In this document: positions 1 to 8,500 of the stretch, piece by piece
Numbering within the stretch: position 1 is the stretch's first letter
Layout: each line of letters begins with the position of its first letter
Assembly (NCBI GenBank): GCA_051892875.1
Contig: JBJFGR010000028.1
Coordinates: 1-20,719 of the forward strand
DNA: 20,719 nucleotides
Source: JBJFGR01 sp051892875
GTDB lineage: Bacteria > Pseudomonadota > Gammaproteobacteria > Enterobacterales > Succinivibrionaceae
Direction of reading: 5' to 3'
Position numbers and translations under genes: made by a program
The notes under the pieces: generated by a model
What the model was told of the DNA's origin: nothing
The model's database searches: none
The model's input: only the letters and a program-made list of their open reading frames with translations

Positions 1-2
1 AA

Positions 3-533
3 ATTTATATACCAAATAACGAAATCAAAGAATGTTTTAAAGAAAAGATATTAGAATTCTTTAAAACAAATACAACTTATAATTCAAATATTATAAATTT
101 AGTAAAAAGTTTATTTGCAGGAAATAGAGAAGATATAGCTATAAATATAAAACGTCTTTTATCAAGGTATATATCCATAAGAGATTTTGCAACAAAAGCT
201 CCACATGAGAATTTATATCATGGTTTCTTAGGAGGAGCATTTGCAACAGTTTCTAGTGATATATTAACATTTGAATCAAATGCTGAAGCAGGTGATGGTT
301 ATGCAGATTTTTTATTAAAATCAGAAGATAATCAAGTAGTGATAATAGAAATAAAACAAACAAATAATAAAAAAGATATAAAGAGTAAAATATCTCAAGA
401 AGCAATAGAACAAATAATTACCCAAAAATATGCAGAAGATTTTATAGAAGATCCTGATTACAAATCTGTTACAGGAATAGGTATATGCTTTTATAAAAAA
501 GATTGCTCCGTTGCTGTTAAAAAATTCAAATAA
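3..533 (+). CDS. PD-(D/E)XK nuclease domain of AAA-ATPase-like (DUF1703/PDDEXK_9) protein, 3' part
   Basis: The reading frame is open from the left edge to a TAA at 531-533, giving 176 residues; the 5' part lies outside the window. The visible part matches the C-terminal half of the AAA-ATPase-like/PDDEXK_9 family. It starts with an IPNNEI motif, then a helical stretch, then KAPHENLYHGFLGGAF (about residues 65-80). The nuclease core follows: the aspartate of AGDGYADFLL and the E-x-K of IIEIKQ are the expected catalytic residues, and both are intact. The end, with a QI..KYAEDF helix and a GIGICFYKK strand, is also typical. These proteins normally carry an N-terminal ATPase-like domain, are often present in many copies per genome, and have no settled function. 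A bidirectional terminator follows. A short copy of part of this gene appears near 19.1 kb. Confidence 0.8.
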   Translation: MYIPNNEIKECFKEKILEFFKTNTTYNSNIINLVKSLFAGNREDIAINIKRLLSRYISIRDFATKAPHENLYHGFLGGAFATVSSDILTFESNAEAGDGYADFLLKSEDNQVVIIEIKQTNNKKDIKSKISQEAIEQIITQKYAEDFIEDPDYKSVTGIGICFYKKDCSVAVKKFK

Positions 534-590
534 CAAAAATTTTTATTACTAACAATATGTAAATATATGGTTAATAAAATTTTTTAAATA

Positions 591-614
591 AAGCCTCTCA
601 AATTTGAGAGGCTT
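591..614. terminator. bidirectional terminator between convergent genes
   Basis: A perfect 24-bp palindrome (arms AAGCCTCTCAAA and TTTGAGAGGCTT) lies between the ends of the convergent nuclease and RCC1 genes. An AT-rich run precedes it and a T-rich run (ATTTTTAAAT) follows, so it can serve both strands. Confidence 0.75.
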
Positions 615-661
615 CAACATTTTTAAATATTTATACTTTTCTTGATTTATATAATTTTACA

Positions 662-3151
662 CTATTCTTTATCAAAAAAAGTTACTAATTTTGGTAGCTT
701 ATCATAACGAGTATACTTATCAAAATATTTATTCTTATCAGTTTTACCATCCCATTCGTCAGAAGTGTCACTATAGCTAAATCCGTTGTCGCCATTATCA
801 TAACCATTCTGCCCAAATGTAGTAGAACCCCAACAGTATAAATCATACTTCACAGCAACTTTATTTGTTTCATCTGGATTATCAACATCAGTCACAGCAA
901 CAGTTGCGCAAATTGAACGTTTATTAGTAAATACATCAACAACTCCTGATAAAGCATTCTTTCCGTCTGCGTCCAATACAACAGGTAAATTAGGGAAAAG
1001 TTCAGCTTCATCCCCTTCAACATCATCTCGATCTATTGTACCATTACCAAGATCTCCATGTCTATTATAGCGACTGAAACTGTATAATTTTCCAGCATCA
1101 GATAATATAAATTTATGCTTTTCTTCATGATCGACTTGTACTTTCTTTATTTTTTCATGATTCATCCTTTCAGGAGATGATACAGTCCAATAAGCTGTTT
1201 TGTCTTCAGAACCACCACAATAATTACTATAAATATAGCCATTTTTTTCATCAACAAAAAGCAAATTACTATCAAAACCTGAAATTTTGAAATCATCAAT
1301 ATCTTTCAAATCGAATTCAATTTTGTTTAGTTCTTTATCAAATTTTATTTTAGTTACAGGAACACTATAAAGAGGATACCATTCATTACTTTCTTCGTAT
1401 ATATGCCAAGTCCATGGTTCATAATCTGTTATTGGTTTGGTTCCATCCTGAGTCAGTAATTTGCCTTCATATCTATCTCTAAAGTCTTCTATATACTGCT
1501 CCCAGTTATGAGTTACCAAACCTCTTGTATCATCTCCCCAACAATATAGATTTGGTTCATCTGTTATATCTGTAACTTCTGCAATAGCACAATACGCCCA
1601 TATACCACTAATAAGTTTTGTAACCTTTTTAACTTCTTCAGGGAATTGGACTTTAACAGGATGTGGAACAGATTTTATAAATCCATACATAGAAATACCT
1701 TCTTTTGATAATACATCCCTGTACGGTTCTGTTTGAGCATCTTTATGATCACCACCTAACTGTTTAGCTGTATTATCTCCCCAACAGTACGCTTCGCCAT
1801 CTCTTGTAAGAGCACAAGATACATTATGAGCCAATGTTACGCTTTCAATATTATTCAAATAATTTACTGACGTATCATCTTTGTTCTGCTCACCTTTAAC
1901 TACCCTTGATGCTAGTAACCCAAATCCTGTACCATCTTCTGTTTTTCCGATTTGATCATTACCTAATTGCCCATGGAAATTTTGGCCCCAACAATATACT
2001 TCACCATTATTAGTTACAGCACAAGCATGTCCATTACCAGCTGATAAATTTTTTACATTTTCAAGAAGTTTGTAACTACCATCAGCATTCTTTTCATTTA
2101 TCTTTACTGCTACAGGTTTTGCACTAAACAAATCAACTTCTTTCCATCCATTTAACGGTAATTTTGTTTCTTCGTCATAACGATATAAATCGGGGTCACC
2201 TAAAATACCAGAAGAGTTATTTCCCCAACAAAAAACGTTATTACTCCTAGTTACACCACAACGCCATTCATCTGCATCACCACCTGTAATAGTTCTAAAT
2301 GATGTACCTAATTTAGCTACAGTTTCTTCAATCTTATTTGATACAATATTACCTATGTTTTCTACGTCCTCACCATCTGTATTTTTTACTATATCCTCAA
2401 CAATTTCTTTATATTCAACTACATTATTAGAAATACTTTCTGTTGTTTGACTTGCTTCTTCTGTAGTATTCTTAGCATCATCTAGTGATTTTGGAATTAA
2501 ATCATTACGTACAATTATTTCACCAGCTACAAGGTTCTTTAAGAGATCTGGATTTTCTGAAACAGCATGAGGATCATTATAATCATGATCAATTAATTCC
2601 TTCTTTAATCCTAAAGTTTCAGCTAATTTACCAATTACTTCTTGATAAAGTTCTTCTTTTAAGTCTTTTATATCTTGTTGCTTAAAAGTACTATCAACTA
2701 ACGTTGTAAATGGAGTTATTTTATTTTCATTCTTAAATTCTCCATTATTAATAAATATATTAGCTGTTAATACTATATCTCTATCAGTAACTGAGTCTTT
2801 TCCAAGAATTTTATTACCACTTCCTTTACGTGTATGAGATAAAACCTTTATACTATTATTCTCATTAAGAACATTTTCTGGAACATCCAATGTTACCTTA
2901 CCGAATTCATCAGTAATCCCGTCAGGTTCACCAGGGTCACAGAAATAATTTCTATTAATATCTGCGCATACTTTTGAATCCTTTAAATAACCATCGATAA
3001 TTTGAACATTAAGAGCTTTTGTTTTGGTTGCATTATCACCACTACTGCCTTCATTACTACTGCCGCTACTACTACCACCGCCACAACCAGTAGAAAGAAA
3101 AGAAATTGCTAAAAAAATAGCTGTACTTAAGGTTGTTTTTCTATATCTCAT
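662..3151 (-). CDS. RCC1-repeat outer-surface lipoprotein
   Basis: An 829-aa protein. It begins with a basic N-terminus, a hydrophobic segment and a lipobox (STGC, Cys23), followed by a Gly/Ser-rich tether (residues 24-37), so it is predicted to be a lipoprotein. Residues 48-95 form a small module with an Asp/Asn-rich loop (D-I-N-R-N...D-P-G-E) resembling calcium-binding loops and a Cys62/Cys71 pair. A charged helical region spans about 95-285. From about 286 to the end are RCC1-type beta-propeller repeats, each with a G-x-L-G turn and a CWG motif. Five repeats carry a cysteine pair (C298/C308, C377/C387, C446/C456, C521/C537 and one near the C-terminus); one repeat near residue 670 lacks it. 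The start is supported by AAAGG about 7 nt upstream of the ATG. RCC1 propellers usually bind proteins; the partner here is unknown. Confidence 0.75.
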   Translation of the reverse strand: MRYRKTTLSTAIFLAISFLSTGCGGGSSSGSSNEGSSGDNATKTKALNVQIIDGYLKDSKVCADINRNYFCDPGEPDGITDEFGKVTLDVPENVLNENNSIKVLSHTRKGSGNKILGKDSVTDRDIVLTANIFINNGEFKNENKITPFTTLVDSTFKQQDIKDLKEELYQEVIGKLAETLGLKKELIDHDYNDPHAVSENPDLLKNLVAGEIIVRNDLIPKSLDDAKNTTEEASQTTESISNNVVEYKEIVEDIVKNTDGEDVENIGNIVSNKIEETVAKLGTSFRTITGGDADEWRCGVTRSNNVFCWGNNSSGILGDPDLYRYDEETKLPLNGWKEVDLFSAKPVAVKINEKNADGSYKLLENVKNLSAGNGHACAVTNNGEVYCWGQNFHGQLGNDQIGKTEDGTGFGLLASRVVKGEQNKDDTSVNYLNNIESVTLAHNVSCALTRDGEAYCWGDNTAKQLGGDHKDAQTEPYRDVLSKEGISMYGFIKSVPHPVKVQFPEEVKKVTKLISGIWAYCAIAEVTDITDEPNLYCWGDDTRGLVTHNWEQYIEDFRDRYEGKLLTQDGTKPITDYEPWTWHIYEESNEWYPLYSVPVTKIKFDKELNKIEFDLKDIDDFKISGFDSNLLFVDEKNGYIYSNYCGGSEDKTAYWTVSSPERMNHEKIKKVQVDHEEKHKFILSDAGKLYSFSRYNRHGDLGNGTIDRDDVEGDEAELFPNLPVVLDADGKNALSGVVDVFTNKRSICATVAVTDVDNPDETNKVAVKYDLYCWGSTTFGQNGYDNGDNGFSYSDTSDEWDGKTDKNKYFDKYTRYDKLPKLVTFFDKE

Positions 3152-3465
3152 TTTTTACACCTTTATCTTTAATAACATACTATAAATATTTATTTTTAAT
3201 AATCTTAATAAGCATTAATAAAAATAAACATTTTCAAATATTACATCAATAAAAAAAAATACATATTATTTGTTAAAAATAAAAATATTTATCACACTTT
3301 TACATTCTAAGCTAACACATATAATAAATTTCATTTTCAAAATTTTGAGATAAAAATACTTAAGCTGTGAAATTTTATATTCTACCTATTTTCGCAATTT
3401 TGATTTATTTTCTTAAAAATGATACTATTTATCTAAGTTATTGTTTGTATAAATGGTACTTATAA
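3152..3465. promoter_or_regulatory. divergent intergenic region (RCC1 lipoprotein / exonuclease-like gene)
   Basis: This 314-bp, very AT-rich gap separates two divergent genes and must hold both promoters. On the plus strand TTGATT at 3400-3405 and TACTAT at 3423-3428 are 17 bp apart, a fair sigma-70 match (4/6 in each box) for the gene at 3466. I could not pick a convincing minus-strand promoter. No RNA gene or long inverted repeat is visible. Confidence 0.35.
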
Positions 3466-4380
3466 ATGAATAAATCTGATAATTTATTTCCACTTGAAAA
3501 ATTTAATGAAATTTTAGACTCTCCAAAAGATTATAGATTATTAGTTAAAGTCCCGTTCACCCAATATAATGAAATTTCTGCATTTCCTATTAAATTAGAC
3601 ACAAAAGTTAATGACGAAATTTCATTAGTATTTTTAGAACTTAAAACAACAGGTTCAATAATCTCATCACCTTTAATTGAATTAGCAATGGTAAAAACAT
3701 CGTATTCAATTTCTCAAAATAAAATTACCGAAATTACAGATGTTTTTCATAAATATCAGAACCCGAATATACCACTTTCTAACACTATTCTGAATTTAAC
3801 AGGAATATCCCAAATAAAATTACAAAATGCCTATATACATGATGAAGAGGTGGCAATATTTTTAAGAGATAACCCTATTATTATTTGTCATAAAGCTGAA
3901 ATCGCTAGAACTTTTTTTGAAGAAAAATTTAAAAATAACAACTTTCTTTTAAATTTACGATGGGTTAGTTCTAGTAAAAATATACCTTGGAAACAAATCA
4001 ATTATAAATTTAGGAGTGGAAATCAACAACTAATTATAAATTTGCAAGGATATTTTTATGATACCTTAGATAGCGTGGCAAGTTGTATGAGTTTAATCTA
4101 TCTATTTCGTATTATGCCTATAGCCTTAAAAGAATTGTACAAAGCCAGCATTTCTCAAAAATATCGTATATACGCAACAAAAGTACCAATAGAAACAATA
4201 AACATATTAAAATCCCATAAATATAATTGGGATGCCTCAAAAAAATCCTGGTACAAAGACCTTGAAGATCTAAAAGATATAGATATTGAAAAAGCCTTTT
4301 TATCAAAAAATTACGATATAGTGCACCGTGCAGTTCAGGTACAAACAATCAGCGCTTATTCTCAATTCAAAAATAATTAA
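3466..4380 (+). CDS. DnaQ/RNase T-like exonuclease-fold protein with degenerate active site
   Basis: 304 aa. The overall pattern matches a gammaproteobacterial DEDDh 3'-5' exonuclease family: an N-terminal helix, the exonuclease fold (about 50-215), then a C-terminal module with the K-Y-x-W-x-x-x-x-K-x-W-Y-K-D pattern (residues 252-265). The scaffold is conserved (IELAMVK, LTGI, HKA, GYFYD, C207), but each catalytic position has changed. The D-x-E motif reads E58-L-K60, the exo II Asp is Ala147 (the usual Asn is Lys143), and the exo III His and Asp are Leu201 and Ser206. The protein is therefore probably not a nuclease, yet the frame is intact over its full length, which argues for a retained non-catalytic role such as binding DNA or a polymerase partner. 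No clear Shine-Dalgarno precedes the ATG. The fold assignment is strong; the function is unknown. Confidence 0.7.
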   Translation: MNKSDNLFPLEKFNEILDSPKDYRLLVKVPFTQYNEISAFPIKLDTKVNDEISLVFLELKTTGSIISSPLIELAMVKTSYSISQNKITEITDVFHKYQNPNIPLSNTILNLTGISQIKLQNAYIHDEEVAIFLRDNPIIICHKAEIARTFFEEKFKNNNFLLNLRWVSSSKNIPWKQINYKFRSGNQQLIINLQGYFYDTLDSVASCMSLIYLFRIMPIALKELYKASISQKYRIYATKVPIETINILKSHKYNWDASKKSWYKDLEDLKDIDIEKAFLSKNYDIVHRAVQVQTISAYSQFKNN

Positions 4381-4383
4381 AAA

Positions 4384-4408
4384 AGGAACGTCATTTCTGT
4401 ACGTTCCT
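4384..4408. terminator. terminator between exonuclease-like gene and amidase gene
   Basis: A perfect 8-bp stem (AGGAACGT / ACGTTCCT) with a 9-nt loop lies between two convergent genes. Read on the minus strand it is followed by a run of six T residues, making it a good intrinsic terminator for the amidase gene. On the plus strand it is followed only by ATATTTAAAAA. Confidence 0.75.
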
Positions 4409-4439
4409 ATATTTAAAAATATTTTATCTTTATCTATTT

Positions 4440-5189
4440 TTATTCATCATTTTTATTTTGACGATACTGTAATATAGACTGCACAATAACTTTTTGCATT
4501 TTATCACGCAACTTTTTATTAGTTGTACGTTTTTCATCTTCTGAATTTGCCACATTACCTACTTCTAAAATTATTGCAGGCATCTTTAATTTTGAAATAA
4601 CTTTTGATTCAGGGTAAGCAAAAATACCTAACTCTTCATTTAATGCTTGTTTCCCCTCTCCAGGAAGATCTTCACCATGGTAATTGCTTGCTTTATAATC
4701 TTGCATGCTTAAACTACGACCAATATACTCTGCAAAATTCCATGATTCTTGAAAATTTTCACTATCAGGATCTACAAATATAGTATACCCCTTACCATGA
4801 TCCGCCTGACAATGACCTTTATCATTTGTGGTACAATACTTTTTATCTACTGTTGCATGATGAATTGATATAAATAAATTATAACCTTCAGCACTATTAA
4901 TTCTTTCATTTATAGTTACATCTTTTTCTTCATCATGAGTTAAAGACACTGTAAAACCCATTTTATCTAATTTTTCTTTTAAAGAAACAGCATAATCGAT
5001 ATTTAACTTATTCTCTTTAATACCCGACGCTGACACTATACCATAATGAACCTGTCCATGACCTGGATCAATCATAATTTTAAAATCTTTGTTAAAGGCT
5101 ATATTTGCTGCATAACTAGATGTATATATACCGAAACCTAATACCATTGAAACACTAAATAACAATACATTTTTATATATTCTTTTCAT
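4440..5189 (-). CDS. periplasmic N-acetylmuramoyl-L-alanine amidase (Amidase_3)
   Basis: 249 aa. The protein is predicted to cleave the amide bond between N-acetylmuramic acid and L-alanine in peptidoglycan. A signal peptide is clear (MKRIYKN, hydrophobic core, then SYA around residue 27). The zinc-binding set of the Amidase_3 fold is present: His44 in DPGHG, Glu59 in IKEN and His110 in SIHH. The catalytic Glu209 lies in ILEVGNVANSED. An insertion after the SIHH strand carries Cys119 and Cys127, which could form a disulfide in the periplasm. Unlike E. coli AmiB/AmiC there is no N-terminal AMIN domain and no LysM, so this is a minimal single-domain amidase closer in build to AmiA. The gene stands alone with its own terminator. 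AGGA about 7 nt upstream supports the ATG. Confidence 0.88.
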   Translation of the reverse strand: MKRIYKNVLLFSVSMVLGFGIYTSSYAANIAFNKDFKIMIDPGHGQVHYGIVSASGIKENKLNIDYAVSLKEKLDKMGFTVSLTHDEEKDVTINERINSAEGYNLFISIHHATVDKKYCTTNDKGHCQADHGKGYTIFVDPDSENFQESWNFAEYIGRSLSMQDYKASNYHGEDLPGEGKQALNEELGIFAYPESKVISKLKMPAIILEVGNVANSEDEKRTTNKKLRDKMQKVIVQSILQYRQNKNDE

Positions 5190-5509
5190 ACAAAGTCCTA
5201 CTTATTTTTTCTAATACACTATTAAAATTGTTATCAGTTTTATCACTCAATACGTTAAATATATACAGTAATCATAATTCATTGATTTTGCATACTCTAC
5301 AAATCTAAAACACTGTAATTATCTAAATTACCCATTATTTACACTATTATAATATCATCATTAACGAAACAAAAGCACAAAATACTTTGTAAATATAGAA
5401 ACCAAATAAATATTCACTGATACTAGACATTATATATGTTAAATTTATACAAACACAACTTTCAAGAATAAAAAAAGTGATGCAAATATAATTATATTCT
5501 ATATCTTAT
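5190..5509. other. 320-bp AT-rich gap between tamB and the amidase gene
   Basis: I see no coding potential, RNA gene or repeat here. The gap must hold the tamB 3' end signals and the amidase promoter. A weak minus-strand candidate for the latter is TTGAGT with TTTAAT about 18 bp downstream, within about 5220-5255. No convincing GC-rich terminator follows tamB. Confidence 0.3.
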
Positions 5510-8500
5510 TTAAAATTCAAACTTATATATTGCATCTATCGACTGTTCTAAAGCACTTATTCCTTCAATATAGAAACGTGGAAACATTTCATAACGAACT
5601 CTAAATTCTGATAAAGCATTGTATATACCATAACCATAAGCAACTTGCACCTTTGGTAAAATATATGCAGAAACTTCTACAGCTGTATCGTCACCACTTC
5701 CTTTAGAATCTAGAGTAACATCTTCAAAACCAAAGGTTTCACCGATTTTACTAATAACATTTGAGGTTTGCATCAAACCAATACCAATAAGTAGTTGAGA
5801 ACTCATACTCTGGCTACTAGCTGCACTTTGGTCTAACCCCTTTCCTCTTAGTAAATATGATAAAGATTCGCTTTGAGACATAACAGGCTGAGTAAACACA
5901 TTAATTTGTGGAGATGAAACCGACCCTGAAATAACAACCCCTGCTTTTATAGATTCATTTTCCATAGAATGAGGATCTCGAATAGCCCTAATATTTATAT
6001 TCGGATTCGCAACATCCCCATTAAAAGTAATCTTACCTTCTTCAATAATTAAATTTTGACCATAAGCATGAACCCTACCATTCTCTAAGTCTATATTTCC
6101 TCTCATGGTTAATGCTTTTTTTGGTCTTTGGCTTATACTTAAATCACCTTTTAATTTGGTTTTAAGACCTAAAGCTCTAACTGTAACATCTGGACCAATT
6201 TTTAAGTTAATTCTCAATGAGATATTCAAATTAGTATTCTTTTTTACAACGTAATTACCTTCTTCATCTTTACTTATTTCAATAACATCACTAGACGATG
6301 AAATAGAACTTTCTGGTAATTCTTTAACTCTAATATCTGCGAATGGAAAGTTAATATCTCCTTTTACCGTTGCTGTATTATCTCTATATTCACCATTTAA
6401 TGATAGTTTTATAATGCCATTACCATACCCTAGCAAATTAATTGGTAATTCTTCAGTATCAATAGTTAAATTAGCAACTATTTCAGGTAACCAGGAAACA
6501 GAACCAATAATAGTTGCTTTTTTTTCACGTAAAAACATGGATGAATTTATATCTGCAGTAGAACCTTTAAAGTTCATAATCGTGTTGATTGCAGTTACAT
6601 AACCAATATCCATAATAGGATATATACTACTGTCGTTTATTTTTATATATCCAAAAAGTAAAGGTTCTGTTATACTTCCTTTATATTCTAATTCTGCATT
6701 TATAACACCTATTGCATGACTGATATCTGGTGATATTTTTGCAAACATATTTAAATCAACATTATCAACTTTTAAATTACCGTTTAACAATTTTTTATTT
6801 AACGGATCTTCAACAATTACTTTGGAACTAATATTTCCATTTTTCCCAAAATCCAATAAAGTAATCAAGTCAACTTTAGAGTCTTTATAAAAATTTGCTG
6901 TAGTTTTAAATTCATTAAAATCAATTCTATTTTTGTTATAAACAATATGATTTTCATCTGACTTGAGATTAATAAACCCTATAGGAGTACCTTTTTCAAA
7001 GGACATATCAACTTCTATATCTACAGAATTTTTCATTGAAAAGTTATTAGGTAATAGGGATTTATACCTCATTACATCAAAATTTTTAGCTTCAAACTTT
7101 ATGGTACCATTTTTAGTTAATGAATCAAAAAATATAGGTTTTATAATTAATTTATTATTGTTTAAATTAAAAATAATAGTTTTGGTATTTAATACAATTT
7201 TAGATTTTAAATCTAAAGTTCCCATCATTGGGGATTCTAATTTGGTAATTATTTTTTTTACATTAAGATTAAAATCTTTAAAATTAAAATTATAAGAAGA
7301 TCTATTGTTATTTAATTGTCCTTCTTCTGTTAAAGATAGATCACCATCCAATAGTTTCGTAGCAAGTAATAATTTATGATAAGCCTCAGAACCTGTAATA
7401 AAGATTGATAATTTTCGGAGAATAATATACTTATCTATTTTATATTCCCTTAATGATAAATTTACTTTTGAACTTGTTAATACATAATTATCTGTTGAAA
7501 TATCACCCTTTAATTGAATATCTTTAAGCTTATGATTATTAAATATAAAGTTTTTAGATGATAGTGACAAGTTTATTAGTGGTGATTTTATACTGCCATT
7601 AACTTCCAAATCAATATTGGCATCACCTATTAAACCAGCTATATTAAAATTCGAAAAATCTTTTATTCCTATTTTAGAAAATATATTTACATTATCATCA
7701 AAAGAACCTTTCAAATAAAGTTTATTTTCTCCAAAGGTAAGCAACAAATCATCAATATTTCCATAATACTTCCCTTTTTTTACTAAAACATTTAAACTTG
7801 AATTATTCAACAATAAATTTTGATTAAAAATCTGTCCTTTACTATACAGTTTTCTGGTTTTTAATTTCCAATTATCTAAATTCTGATAATAAAAATCAGG
7901 TTCGATTTCAAATTCTAAATGTCCATTTACATTTGGTACATATGAAGATAAATCCTTTATTTTTCCTGAAATAATCCCATCAAAACCAAAAGTACCTGAA
8001 ATATCTGCATGACCTACAAGTTTTACCTCATCTTTATTTTTATTGGTAACATCTAATTTATAAATCTTTAATTTTTTAAAATTTGTAGCTACTAAGCTAT
8101 CTACATGCAATTTTTCATCTGATATAGAAAAACTAATATTATTTAATTCAAGTTTTGCTAAAAAACCATCAAGATTTCCTTTTGCCTTTAAGTTAAATTT
8201 TCCAATAGTATATTGAGATCGAGAAAGAGGCCATTGTAAACCTTCACTATGAATTTCTACTTTAAAAGGCAATACACTATCTAATGGACTTAATGAAGCA
8301 TCAACCATTAAATTTTCAGTACCTAAAATCTTTATTTTTCCAGATAATAAAGCCAAATCACCATCTATAAAAGCTTCTAATTTATGATTTGCTAATAATG
8401 AAAAATAATCTTGCTCATTATCCGATTGAGCATACAAATATCCTTGCATTGAATAGTGATTTATTAAATCTATATAGGCATCTTTTAATTGTGCAGAACC

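Noticed and set aside
339..533. Separate small gene starting at 339
   Set aside because: The same frame is open back to the left edge and encodes continuous nuclease-family sequence, so 339 is an internal Met.
6963..7295. Plus-strand open frame of 110 codons inside tamB
   Set aside because: It is antisense to a well-supported TamB reading frame and has no recognisable domain or upstream signal; the other short antisense frames inside tamA, pdxH, nifU and the RCC1 gene were dropped for the same reason.
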